From NCBI GenBank assembly GCA_900109435.1, contig FNZT01000012.1, forward strand, positions 1-64,000: a DNA stretch of 64,000 bases, given 5' to 3'. The translations under genes were made by a program, and so were the position numbers. The notes under the pieces were generated by a model that was not told the DNA's origin, ran no database searches, and saw only the letters and a list, made by a program, of their open reading frames with translations. Origin of the DNA: Ruminococcus sp. YRD2003. Its GTDB lineage: Bacteria; Bacillota; Clostridia; Oscillospirales; Ruminococcaceae. Positions 36,490 through 44,496 of the stretch are shown piece after piece (position 1 is the stretch's first letter; each line of letters opens with the position of its first letter).

Positions 36490-37677
36490 TCAGGCTTTTT
36501 CCGCTGATTCGGGGTATTTGTTGAACAGCAGTTTCAGCAGCACGGGCGTTATGATACTCGATACTATTATAAGTAGTATAACGGCTGTGAAGTAAGAGGA
36601 GTCGATGATACCGAGGTTCAGACCCTTGTTCGTTATGATGAGGGCGACTTCTCCGCGCGTCATCATGCCAATGCCTATTTTCAGGCAGTCTGTCCACTTG
36701 TAGCCGAAGCACTTCGAGACCAGTCCGCAGCCGATTATCTTGCTGAGCAGTGCTACGGCGACAAATCCGACCGAGAAGAGTATCATGCTCGTATCAACAT
36801 TGCTGAAATCTGTCTTTAATCCGATACCGACAAAGAACATCGGCGCAAAAAACATATAGCCGTTGATGCTGACCTTGCGGTCAATGTATTCGGCGTCGCG
36901 GGTGTTGCAGAGGATTATGCCTGCGATGTAAGCTCCCGTGATGTCTGCGATGCCAAAGTATTTTTCGGCTACGAATGCCATGACGAGGCAAAGTCCGATA
37001 GCGATTATCGGGATGCGGCGCGTGTGAGAGTGCTTCTCGTCGTAGCGCTTGAACAGCTTATAAAATATGTATCCGAGTATCACCGACAGTACAAGGAAGA
37101 GCACTATCTTGCCCGTAACAAGGAGGGTGTTGCTGTCGGGGTCTTTGAAGCCGAGGACAAAGGTCAGCACGATGATGCCGATGATGTCGTCGATTATTGC
37201 CGCGCTCAGTATCGTTTGCCCGACGCGGCTGTTGAGATGTCCCATTTCCTTCAATACCTCGACCGTTATACCGACTGAGGTAGCGGTCATGATACTGCCG
37301 ATGAAAACGGCTTTGAAGAATTCATCGGTCCCGACTGCCGCGAAGCCGTACATTCCCATATACAGGAGGCTTCCTCCCACGAGCGGGACGAGCACTCCGA
37401 TACACGCGATGACGAATGCCGCCAGACCCGATTTTTTCAGCTCTTGCAGGTTCGTTTCGAGCCCCGCCGAGAACATTATGAGCACGACACCTATCTCTGC
37501 CATAATGCTGATGAATTCGGTCGGTTGGACGATGTTCAGCAGACAGGGTCCGATGACGAGCCCCGCGATTATCTCTCCCACGACCATAGGAGCTTTCAGC
37601 TTGCGCGCAACAAGTCCGAAGAACTTTGCAAAGACTACGATTATCGCAAGGTCGCGAAAAATGTCAATAGTTTCCAA
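36490..37677 (-). CDS. Cation:proton antiporter (CPA2 family)
   Basis: A 395-residue membrane protein with about 12 segments, of the KefB/NapA-like monovalent cation:proton antiporter family. Family features are GPCLLNIV, MFSAGLETNLQELKKSG, and IIDDIIGIIVL, where the paired Asp residues are the ion-binding site typical of electrogenic members. GIGLKTDFSN and MMTRGEVALIITNKGL are also present. There is no RCK/TrkA-N regulatory domain, so it is a short form. The start is a TTG with AAAGGA about ten bases upstream. It may export Na+ or H+. Confidence 0.9.
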   Translation of the reverse strand: METIDIFRDLAIIVVFAKFFGLVARKLKAPMVVGEIIAGLVIGPCLLNIVQPTEFISIMAEIGVVLIMFSAGLETNLQELKKSGLAAFVIACIGVLVPLVGGSLLYMGMYGFAAVGTDEFFKAVFIGSIMTATSVGITVEVLKEMGHLNSRVGQTILSAAIIDDIIGIIVLTFVLGFKDPDSNTLLVTGKIVLFLVLSVILGYIFYKLFKRYDEKHSHTRRIPIIAIGLCLVMAFVAEKYFGIADITGAYIAGIILCNTRDAEYIDRKVSINGYMFFAPMFFVGIGLKTDFSNVDTSMILFSVGFVAVALLSKIIGCGLVSKCFGYKWTDCLKIGIGMMTRGEVALIITNKGLNLGIIDSSYFTAVILLIIVSSIITPVLLKLLFNKYPESAEKA

Positions 37678-37791
37678 TTATCTCATTTCCTTTCACGCAA
37701 ATAAAGAGAGCCGTCGGCTCTCCGTCTGATATTATAGCACATCAGAATAAAAATTGCAAGCGCTGTATTTGTCTATGCCGCGCGCCCGCAC

Positions 37792-37820
37792 TTGACAAGC
37801 TCGGCAGGGTGTGCTATAAT
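37792..37820 (+). promoter_or_regulatory. Promoter of the cobalamin operon
   Basis: TTGACA and TATAAT with a 17-base spacer, directly upstream of the riboswitch. Confidence 0.9.
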
Positions 37821-37825
37821 GTGGT

Positions 37826-37930
37826 TACAGCCTGAAGCTGAGGGAAGTGCGGTGAGAATCCGCCACAGCAGTCACTACCGTATACGGCTTTTTGCCAGAG
37901 TCGGGTCGCTCGTCAGGTATGTGGATATTC
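37826..37930 (+). promoter_or_regulatory. Cobalamin (B12) riboswitch
   Basis: The segment carries the cobalamin aptamer core: AGGGAAGTGCGGTGAGAATC, then CCGCCACAGCAGTCACTACC, and later GCCAGAGTCGG. These are the B12-box elements. It lies between a consensus promoter and an intrinsic terminator at 38010-38034, so high B12 should stop transcription of the downstream operon. Confidence 0.95.
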
Positions 37931-38009
37931 ACGTTTTTGGACAGTGAAAAACGGGAACGTCAGTGCTTCCCGAGACCGTTCGGGAGGTTAGTTTGTTGTA
38001 TCCCGCAGT

Positions 38010-38034
38010 CGCTTTCCGTTCGGAAGGCGTTTTT
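38010..38034 (+). terminator. Riboswitch-controlled terminator
   Basis: CGCTTTCC and GGAAGGCG around GTTC, followed by TTTTTATT. It is about 80 bases after the aptamer and is the expected expression platform. Confidence 0.8.
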
Positions 38035-38050
38035 ATTGCCCTATCATCAT

Positions 38051-38066
38051 TGTTCCACGTGGAACA
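38051..38066. promoter_or_regulatory. parS site 7, in the B12 operon leader
   Basis: TGTTCCACGTGGAACA between the riboswitch terminator and the ribosome site of the first gene. Confidence 0.92.
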
Positions 38067-38090
38067 ATAAAAAGAGGAGAGGTCATTTTT

Positions 38091-39014
38091 ATGAAAAAAT
38101 TCATCGCTGCGGCTGCTGCCGCATTCATCACCTGCTCGGCCATGAGCCTTACCGCTTTCGCCGATGACGCGTCTGCTGACATCTTTGTCACCATTGCGGA
38201 TAAGGACGGCAAGCTCGCTGTCGCTCAGGAGGCTGTGACAGTCACCGATGCCGACAACGACGGCAAGCTCACCATAAACGATGCGCTCGTTATCGCGCAC
38301 GATAAGTTCTATGAGGGCGGCTCTGAGGCAGGTTACGCTTCGTCTGAGGGACAGTACGGTCTCGGTCTCGATAAGCTCTGGGGCACCGAGAACGGCGGAA
38401 GCTACGGCTACTACGTAAACAACGCTGCGGCTATGGGGCTCACTGACGAGATAAAGAGTGGCGACTGCCTCAATGCTTTCGTTTATCCCGACCCGAATGC
38501 GTGGTCTACCACTTACTACAGCTGGTTCGACAAGAATACCGTCGAGACTGAGCAGGGGACAGAGGTAGAGGTTGTGCTCAAGCGCGCAAGCTTCGACGAG
38601 AATTTCCAGATGGTTCCCGTTGCTGTTGAAGGAGCGGCTCTCACTGTTGACGGTGAGGATACAGATGTCAAGACCGACGCTGAGGGAAAGGCTAAGATAA
38701 AGCTCGATAAGGCAGGCAAGAATATCATCAGCGCTGCTTCTCCCGAGGGTATGACTCTTATCGCGCCCGTACTCATCGCTGATGTAAAGGGCGAGGAGAC
38801 TACTACGACTACAGAGGCTGAAACGACAACTACAACTACAACAACTACAACTACTACGGCAACTACTACCGCTTCAACTTCGACTGCAAAGTCCACAACA
38901 GCTTCGGGCTCCGCTTCTCCCAAGACGGGCGACACGGGTGCGGCTGTTTCACTCGTTCTGCTCGGAACAGGCGTTTTTGCAGCCTTCTCTTTAAGAAAAA
39001 AGCATGAAAACTAA
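38091..39014 (+). CDS. Sortase-type surface protein, putative corrinoid-binding component
   Basis: A 307-residue secreted protein. The signal peptide ends near SLTAFA (about residue 24). A domain with a dockerin-like calcium loop (DADNDGKLTINDALVIAHDK) and a segment resembling DUF4430-type surface proteins (GSYGYYVNNAAAMGL, FVYPDPNAWSTTYYSWFD) covers about 30-150. A small beta domain (about 155-240) follows, then a long Thr-rich linker. The end is SPKTGD, a hydrophobic segment and RKKHEN: a sortase sorting signal in which SPKTG replaces LPXTG. As first gene behind the B12 riboswitch it probably catches corrinoids at the wall. B12 binding is inferred, not shown. Confidence 0.75.
   Translation: MKKFIAAAAAAFITCSAMSLTAFADDASADIFVTIADKDGKLAVAQEAVTVTDADNDGKLTINDALVIAHDKFYEGGSEAGYASSEGQYGLGLDKLWGTENGGSYGYYVNNAAAMGLTDEIKSGDCLNAFVYPDPNAWSTTYYSWFDKNTVETEQGTEVEVVLKRASFDENFQMVPVAVEGAALTVDGEDTDVKTDAEGKAKIKLDKAGKNIISAASPEGMTLIAPVLIADVKGEETTTTTEAETTTTTTTTTTTTATTTASTSTAKSTTASGSASPKTGDTGAAVSLVLLGTGVFAAFSLRKKHEN
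38795..38895 (+). repeat. Threonine-codon tandem repeat
   Basis: A run of ACT/ACA/ACG codons encodes the poly-threonine linker of the surface protein. Such simple repeats change length easily. Confidence 0.75.
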
Positions 39015-40854
39015 GGCTCGGAAAAGACTTATGTCGTGGGCGGCGGTCATCGTACTGTCGCTCGCGCTCGTCCCGATAAGAGCTTTTGGCTACGGATATA
39101 CCGCCGACGAGGTCGATGACCTTATCGGCGGTATACTTGCATATAAGCTCGATGAATCGGGCGCGGACAGCGTTCAGGATTGGATAGACGGTTACCTCAC
39201 CGACAAGGCGGGCGTGATGTCGGAATGGTATATCATCGCGCTCAGTCAGGACGGCGTGCGCGGAATGGACTCATATGAGCGGGCGCTGACTGACTACATC
39301 AGCTCGAATACGATACACTCGGCGACGACCCGCGAGAAGCTCGCTCTCGCTCTCTGCGCCGCGGGGAGCTCCGACAGCTATATCGCCGATATCCTCGACG
39401 AGTCTGTCGGGGAGAATGGGATAATGAGCCGTATCTACGGGCTTCACATCCTTAATAACGGCTACACCTGCGACAGGTATACGGCGGAGTCTGTCGCGGA
39501 CGAGCTGCTCGGTATGCAGTATGCGGACGGCGGCTGGGCTCTGTTCGGCGAATACGGCGATATCGACGTCACCGCTATGACCGTGCAGGCTCTCGCTCCG
39601 CAGTACGGCGAGCGTGCCGATGTGGAGGCTTCCGTCGACCGCGCCCTCGACTTCCTCTCGCGTAAGCAGATGGACGACGGCGGCTATAAGGGCTTCGGCA
39701 AGCCGAATCTCGAGAGCTCCGCGCAGGTGCTGACAGCACTTTCGGCGCTCGGTATAGACTGCTGCGAGGACGAGCGCTTCATCAAGGACGGCAATACTGT
39801 TATCGACGGTATGCTCGGCTATCGGCTCGGCGACGGCAGCTTCTGCCACGAGGCGGACGGCGGCTTCAACGAAACCGCAACTATTCAGGCAATGTATTCT
39901 TTCGTCGCGTATAAGCGTATGCTCGCGGGGAAGCCCTACATTTATATGATGGATAACCGTCGGGAGCTTTCGCAAAACGGCGGTGATACGCCCGATACTG
40001 CCGCTGTCGTGACAACGCGCGCAGGGGAGGCGGCTGTCACGACGGCTGCTGACCGTGTTCCTGCGGAGTCGGGGACGGCTGCGGTGACTTCTGCTGCTGT
40101 CTCGTCGACCCTTGCTTCGGCTTCTTCAATGGTATCGTCGACATTCGCGGTATCGTCGGCGGGCTCGTCGGCACAGGTATCGGGTCCGTCGGAAATCACG
40201 GGCACTGCGACGTCGGCGGTGACGTCGGGCAGCGTGATTTCCGTAAACAGCGGCAGCACGCACGGCGGCTACAAGCCGATAGCCGTCATCGTTATCATAG
40301 GAGCAGGCGCTCTGCTGTCGGTGCTGCTGCTCGCCCTCGGCAAGAAGAACTGCAAGAACTTCATCTTCATCGGAGGGGCTGCGGCTGTCGGTATCGTTAT
40401 CATTCTTGTGACGGATATACGCTCCGCAGACGAGTATTACGGCTCGTCCGCTGTCAAGGAAAACGCCGTAGGTACGGTGACTATGGAGATACGCTGTGAT
40501 ACGGCTGTCGGAAAGTCCGACAGCGAATATATCCCCGAGGACGGCGTTATCCTGCCTGTGACCTCGTTCGATATCGAGGAGGGCGATACCGTTTTTGACG
40601 TCCTCACCGACGCCGCACAGACCTGTGGCATTCAGGTGGACTCGCGCGGAGGCTCGAAAAGTATGATCTATGTGGCGGGAATAAACTATCTGTACGAGTA
40701 CGATTTCGGCGACCTGTCAGGCTGGGTGTACCATGTCAACGGCATCTCGCCTTCGCGGAACAGCGGCGATTACGTCCTCTCGGACGGCGACAGGATCGAA
40801 TGGCTGTATACCTGCGAGCTCGGACACGACCTTAACGAGGTGTACGAGGAATGA
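39004..40854 (+). CDS. Transcobalamin/intrinsic-factor-like membrane protein (alpha/alpha repeats plus DUF4430)
   Basis: A 616-residue protein with signal segment (about 10-29) and alpha/alpha repeats (about 33-318) like prenyltransferase/terpene-cyclase folds: MQYADGGWALFGEYGDIDVT, DDGGYKGFGKPNLESSAQVL and DGGFNETATIQAMYSF. A Ser/Thr/Ala linker follows (about 325-420). Two membrane segments form a hairpin (423-446, 451-471). A C-terminal DUF4430 domain ends the protein (about 515-605: EEGDTVFDVLTDAA, GWVYHVNG, LSDGDRIEWLYT). Human intrinsic factor and transcobalamin combine an alpha/alpha barrel with a DUF4430-like domain in the same order. Both domains should lie outside the membrane. The start overlaps the previous gene by 11 bases. 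A B12-receptor role is inferred from the riboswitch and transporter. Confidence 0.8.
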   Translation: MKTKARKRLMSWAAVIVLSLALVPIRAFGYGYTADEVDDLIGGILAYKLDESGADSVQDWIDGYLTDKAGVMSEWYIIALSQDGVRGMDSYERALTDYISSNTIHSATTREKLALALCAAGSSDSYIADILDESVGENGIMSRIYGLHILNNGYTCDRYTAESVADELLGMQYADGGWALFGEYGDIDVTAMTVQALAPQYGERADVEASVDRALDFLSRKQMDDGGYKGFGKPNLESSAQVLTALSALGIDCCEDERFIKDGNTVIDGMLGYRLGDGSFCHEADGGFNETATIQAMYSFVAYKRMLAGKPYIYMMDNRRELSQNGGDTPDTAAVVTTRAGEAAVTTAADRVPAESGTAAVTSAAVSSTLASASSMVSSTFAVSSAGSSAQVSGPSEITGTATSAVTSGSVISVNSGSTHGGYKPIAVIVIIGAGALLSVLLLALGKKNCKNFIFIGGAAAVGIVIILVTDIRSADEYYGSSAVKENAVGTVTMEIRCDTAVGKSDSEYIPEDGVILPVTSFDIEEGDTVFDVLTDAAQTCGIQVDSRGGSKSMIYVAGINYLYEYDFGDLSGWVYHVNGISPSRNSGDYVLSDGDRIEWLYTCELGHDLNEVYEE

Positions 40855-41729
40855 GAAGGTTTGAGGAATTTGACCCCGTGGCTGTCACGGTCTGGTTTTT
40901 CAGCGTCACGGGAGTTGCGATGTTCTGCGGACATCCGCTTCTCATGGCGATATCACTCGCGGGAGCTGTGCTGTTCTTCGTAGTTCGCAACGGCACGAAG
41001 CACGGCAGGTCGCACCTTTTCTTCGTCCTGCTGTTCGCGGTGCTCGCGCTCGCTAATCCGCTCATATCGCATAACGGCGCAACTGTGCTGTTCGTGGTCA
41101 ATGACCGCCCCGTCACTCTCGAAGCACTGCTGTATGGCGTAAATTCGGCAGCTGTGATAGTCGGCGTGCTGTACTGGTTCCGCTCGCTGACGCAGATAAT
41201 GACGAGCGAGAAGGTGCTGTGCGTGGCGGGGACAGTCTCGCCGAAGCTCGCGCTCGTGATGTCTATGGCGCTTCGCTCCGTGCCGATGTTCGCAAGACGG
41301 GCTAAGCAGGTCAGCGACTCGCAGAAGGCTATGGGGCTCTACAGCGAGGACAATATCATCGACGATATCCGCGGCCGTATGCGCGTTTTTTCGATCATTT
41401 CGACGTGGGCGCTCGAGAACGGCATCGTCACTGCCGACAGCATGGCGGCACGCGGCTACGGTACGGGCAGAAGGTCGCAGCTCAGACGCTTTCGGTTTAC
41501 GGCGGCGGACGCGGTGCTCATGCTCGTGACGCTCGCTCTTCTTGCTGTTACGGCGGCGGCTATCGCTGCCGATTCCCTCGCTTTCACGTTCTACCCGCGC
41601 ATTGATATCAACGTGAACGGCACGCTCGGCATCTGCGGAGCCGCTGCATACGGAGTTCTTGTGCTCCTGCCTATTTTTATTGAAACGGAGGTGTCGCTGA
41701 GATGGAGATACTTGCAGTCGAAAATCTGA
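40851..41729 (+). CDS. ecfT: ECF transporter transmembrane component EcfT
   Basis: A 292-residue CbiQ/EcfT family protein with about six membrane segments. The two coupling-helix motifs are recognisable: RRAKQVSDSQKAMG and ADSMAARGYGTGRR (family pattern A-R-G). It links the substrate-binding S subunit with the ATPases. Its ATG overlaps the stop of the DUF4430 gene. A single conserved operon context points to cobalamin transport. Confidence 0.92.
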   Translation: MRRFEEFDPVAVTVWFFSVTGVAMFCGHPLLMAISLAGAVLFFVVRNGTKHGRSHLFFVLLFAVLALANPLISHNGATVLFVVNDRPVTLEALLYGVNSAAVIVGVLYWFRSLTQIMTSEKVLCVAGTVSPKLALVMSMALRSVPMFARRAKQVSDSQKAMGLYSEDNIIDDIRGRMRVFSIISTWALENGIVTADSMAARGYGTGRRSQLRRFRFTAADAVLMLVTLALLAVTAAAIAADSLAFTFYPRIDINVNGTLGICGAAAYGVLVLLPIFIETEVSLRWRYLQSKI

Positions 41730-43345
41730 GCTTCACGTACCCGAATTGCGGGGCTCCCGCGCTGAGGGACGTCTCGTTCACGCTCGAAAAAGGCGAATTT
41801 GCGGTGCTTTGCGGAGCTACGGGCAGCGGAAAGTCAACGCTCCTGCGTATGCTCAAGCGCGAGCTCGCGCCGCTCGGGGTGCGCTCGGGACGCATACTCT
41901 TCTGCGGGAAGGAGCTGTCAGAGCTCGCGGACCGCGATTCTGCGGCAAAAATAGGCTTCGTGATGCAGCAGCCCGAGCAGCAGATAGTCACCGACAAGGT
42001 CTGGCACGAGCTCGCGTTCGGGCTTGAAAATCTCGGTGTCCCGCAGAGCGAGATAGCTCGCAGAACTGCCGAAATGGCAAGCTATTTCGGCATCGGAGAG
42101 TGGTACGACAGGGACGTCGCCGAGCTCTCGGGCGGTCAGAAACAGCTGCTCAACCTCGCGGCGGTGCTCGTCATGCAGCCCGATATCCTTGTCCTCGACG
42201 AGCCTACCGCACAGCTCGACCCGATAGCCGCTTCGGACTTCATTGCCGCTCTGAAACGGCTCAATCAGGATATGTCACTGACTATGATAATGGCTGAACA
42301 TCGCCTCGAAGAGGTCGTGCCGATATGCGACAGGCTCATGGTCATGGAGCAGGGGAGCCTCCTCGCGAACGGCGCTCCCGAGCAGGTCATCACGCAGCTT
42401 GGCGGGCGGGATGAGCTGCTGCGCGGTATGCCTGCGGCGGCAAGGCTGTTCTCGGAGCTCGGCGGGAGCGGGGACTGTCCGCTGACCGTGCGCGAAGGAC
42501 GCCGATATATCGAGGAAAACTACTCCTGTGAGGTCAGGGGGCTGCCTGCGGAGAAGTACGCTGTTCCCGATGCGCCCGCACTTACGCTCGGCGATGTGTG
42601 GTTCCGCTATGACCGCTATTCCCGCGACGTGATAAAGGGGCTCGACCTCGAAGTCGGGACGGGCGAGATATTCTGCATTCTCGGCGGGAACGGCTCGGGC
42701 AAAACTACGACGCTCAACGTGGCAGCGGGCTTGCTGAAGCCGTATAAGGGAGCTGTGCGCGTGTTCGGGAAAAAGCTCAAGGAGTACCGCAACCGCTCGC
42801 TATACCGTGAATGCCTCGCGCTGCTGCCGCAGGATGTGCAGACTACCTTTCTGCATGATTCCGTGAAGGAGGAGCTCAAAGAGTGCGGCGCGGATGTGAG
42901 CTCCCTTCCCTACGACATCTCACACCTTCTCGGCAAGCACCCCTACGACCTCTCGGGCGGCGAGCAGCAGCTTGTCGCGCTCGCTAAGGTGCTCGCCTCT
43001 AAGCCGAAACTGCTCCTCCTCGACGAGCCGACAAAAGGGCTCGACGCAAATGCAAAAGCCGATATGACCGCTATCCTGCGGCGTCTGAAGGCTGAAGGCG
43101 TGACTACGGTAATCGTTACGCATGATGTGGAGTTCGCCGCAGACTGCTCCGACAGGTGCGCGATGTTCTTCGGCGGACAGGTGGTCTCGGTCGGCACGCC
43201 GCGTGAGTTTTTCTCGTGCAGCAGCTTCTATACTACCGCCGTCAGCCGCATGACACGCGGTTTCTACGAGGGGGCTGTCACCGTTGCACAGGCGGCGGAG
43301 CTCTGCCGCAGAAACGGCAAAAAGGAGGCGCCGCCATGTTTGTGA
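41702..43345 (+). CDS. ecfA: ECF transporter double ATPase (EcfA-EcfA' fusion)
   Basis: A 547-residue fusion of two ABC ATPase domains. The first (1-230) has Walker A GATGSGKSTLL, signature LSGGQKQLLNLA and Walker B ILVLDEPTAQLD. The second (about 285-510) has GGNGSGKTTTL, LSGGEQQLVALA and LLLLDEPTKGLD. The Q-loops read QQPEQQ and PQDVQTT. Most ECF systems use two separate ATPases; fusion is known in some vitamin-specific systems. It overlaps ecfT by 28 bases, with GGAGG inside ecfT. Confidence 0.94.
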   Translation: MEILAVENLSFTYPNCGAPALRDVSFTLEKGEFAVLCGATGSGKSTLLRMLKRELAPLGVRSGRILFCGKELSELADRDSAAKIGFVMQQPEQQIVTDKVWHELAFGLENLGVPQSEIARRTAEMASYFGIGEWYDRDVAELSGGQKQLLNLAAVLVMQPDILVLDEPTAQLDPIAASDFIAALKRLNQDMSLTMIMAEHRLEEVVPICDRLMVMEQGSLLANGAPEQVITQLGGRDELLRGMPAAARLFSELGGSGDCPLTVREGRRYIEENYSCEVRGLPAEKYAVPDAPALTLGDVWFRYDRYSRDVIKGLDLEVGTGEIFCILGGNGSGKTTTLNVAAGLLKPYKGAVRVFGKKLKEYRNRSLYRECLALLPQDVQTTFLHDSVKEELKECGADVSSLPYDISHLLGKHPYDLSGGEQQLVALAKVLASKPKLLLLDEPTKGLDANAKADMTAILRRLKAEGVTTVIVTHDVEFAADCSDRCAMFFGGQVVSVGTPREFFSCSSFYTTAVSRMTRGFYEGAVTVAQAAELCRRNGKKEAPPCL

Positions 43346-44022
43346 TACGGAATCGTGAGCTGCGCAATACCATCAGAGTTGCAGTGCCGTTCGTGCTTGT
43401 GCCCGCTGCGACTTTCGCGGGAGCTGTGGTGTTCGACAGAAAACGCCATATCATTATCTCGCTCGCGATAGCTGTTATGGCTCTGCTGCTGTTTGCGGCG
43501 GGCTTCGAGCGCAAAACTACGGGCTCGCGGAGGCTCGTGATAGTGTCCGTGATGACTGCTCTCTGCTTCGCGGGGAGGTTCATTCCCTTCCTAAAGCCTA
43601 TCGCTGCCCTCACGATAATAACCGCGCTCTACCTCGGCGGAGAGGCGGGATTCCTCGTAGGGGCGATGACTGCGGTGCTCTCGAATTTTTACTTCGGGCA
43701 GGGGCCGTGGACCGCTTTTCAGATGCTCGCGTGGGGAATGACAGGACTGGTCGCAGGTATCTTCGCGGAGCCGCTCAAACGCAAAAAATGGGCGCTGCTC
43801 CTCTACGGTGCGCTCGCGGGGGTCGGCTATTCGTTCATTATGGATATCTGGACTGTGCTGTGGTACGCGGAGGGGTTCAGCTTCAAGCTCTACCTCGGTG
43901 CGCTTTTTACCGCGATTCCCTATACGCTATCGTATGCGGCTTCAAATGTGCTCTTCCTCCATTTTCTCGCTGAGCCGTTCGGCAGCAAGCTCGGGCGTAT
44001 CAAGACGAAGTACGGCGTTTAA
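43336..44022 (+). CDS. ECF transporter S component, probably cobalamin-specific
   Basis: A 228-residue membrane protein with seven or eight segments. The core FIPFLKPIAALTIITALYLG, then GEAGFLVGAMTAVLSNFYFG and QGPWTAFQMLAWGMTGLVAG fits the predicted cobalamin S subunits (CblT/CbrT-like). Two extra membrane segments at the N-terminus precede this core. GGAGG lies six bases before the ATG; an upstream in-frame start would overlap the ATPase gene. As last gene of the riboswitch operon it most likely binds B12 or precursors. Confidence 0.85.
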   Translation: MFVIRNRELRNTIRVAVPFVLVPAATFAGAVVFDRKRHIIISLAIAVMALLLFAAGFERKTTGSRRLVIVSVMTALCFAGRFIPFLKPIAALTIITALYLGGEAGFLVGAMTAVLSNFYFGQGPWTAFQMLAWGMTGLVAGIFAEPLKRKKWALLLYGALAGVGYSFIMDIWTVLWYAEGFSFKLYLGALFTAIPYTLSYAASNVLFLHFLAEPFGSKLGRIKTKYGV

Positions 44023-44043
44023 GGCGAAATTTTCAAAAAGGGC

Positions 44044-44072
44044 TTGACAAATGCTGCGGGATAGTGTATAAT
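44044..44072 (+). promoter_or_regulatory. ylxM-ffh promoter
   Basis: TTGACA and TATAAT with a 17-base spacer, about 55 bases before ylxM. Confidence 0.9.
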
Positions 44073-44127
44073 GTGTAAAGTGTTTTTGGATTACACCCTT
44101 GTCAAATTCGGAACAAGGAGCAAAGTT

Positions 44128-44463
44128 ATGGCTAAAGAGCTTAAATTCGTCATGCTGCTCGATTGCTACGGAGACCTGCTCACCGAGCATCAGCGCAGCG
44201 TTATGGAGCTTTACTACTGCGAGGACCTTTCGCTCGCCGAGATAGGCGCACCGCTCGGGATAACCCGTCAGGCGGTGAGAAGCCTCATCAAACGCACCGA
44301 AAATATCCTCCTCGGCTACGAGGAACGGCTCGGATTCGCCGACCGCCTCGGAAAAATGCGCGACTGCTTCTCCTCTATCGCGGAGGAGGCGGAACTGATA
44401 CCCGACGAAAAGCTCAGAAATGCGATACTTTTACAGGTGAAGCGCAGTGAGGAACTGCTCTGA
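44128..44463 (+). CDS. ylxM: YlxM/p13-like DNA-binding protein
   Basis: A 111-residue protein of the YlxM family, with a sigma-factor region-4-like helix-turn-helix: LTEHQRSVMELYYCEDLSLA, then EIGAPLGITRQAVRSLIKR. It is found next to ffh in many Firmicutes and may modulate SRP. AAGGAG lies eight bases before the ATG at 44128; the longer open frame starts inside the promoter. Length is normal. Confidence 0.92.
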   Translation: MAKELKFVMLLDCYGDLLTEHQRSVMELYYCEDLSLAEIGAPLGITRQAVRSLIKRTENILLGYEERLGFADRLGKMRDCFSSIAEEAELIPDEKLRNAILLQVKRSEELL

Positions 44464-44496
44464 TACCATTATATATACCCCAAAGGAGGCGTCTAC

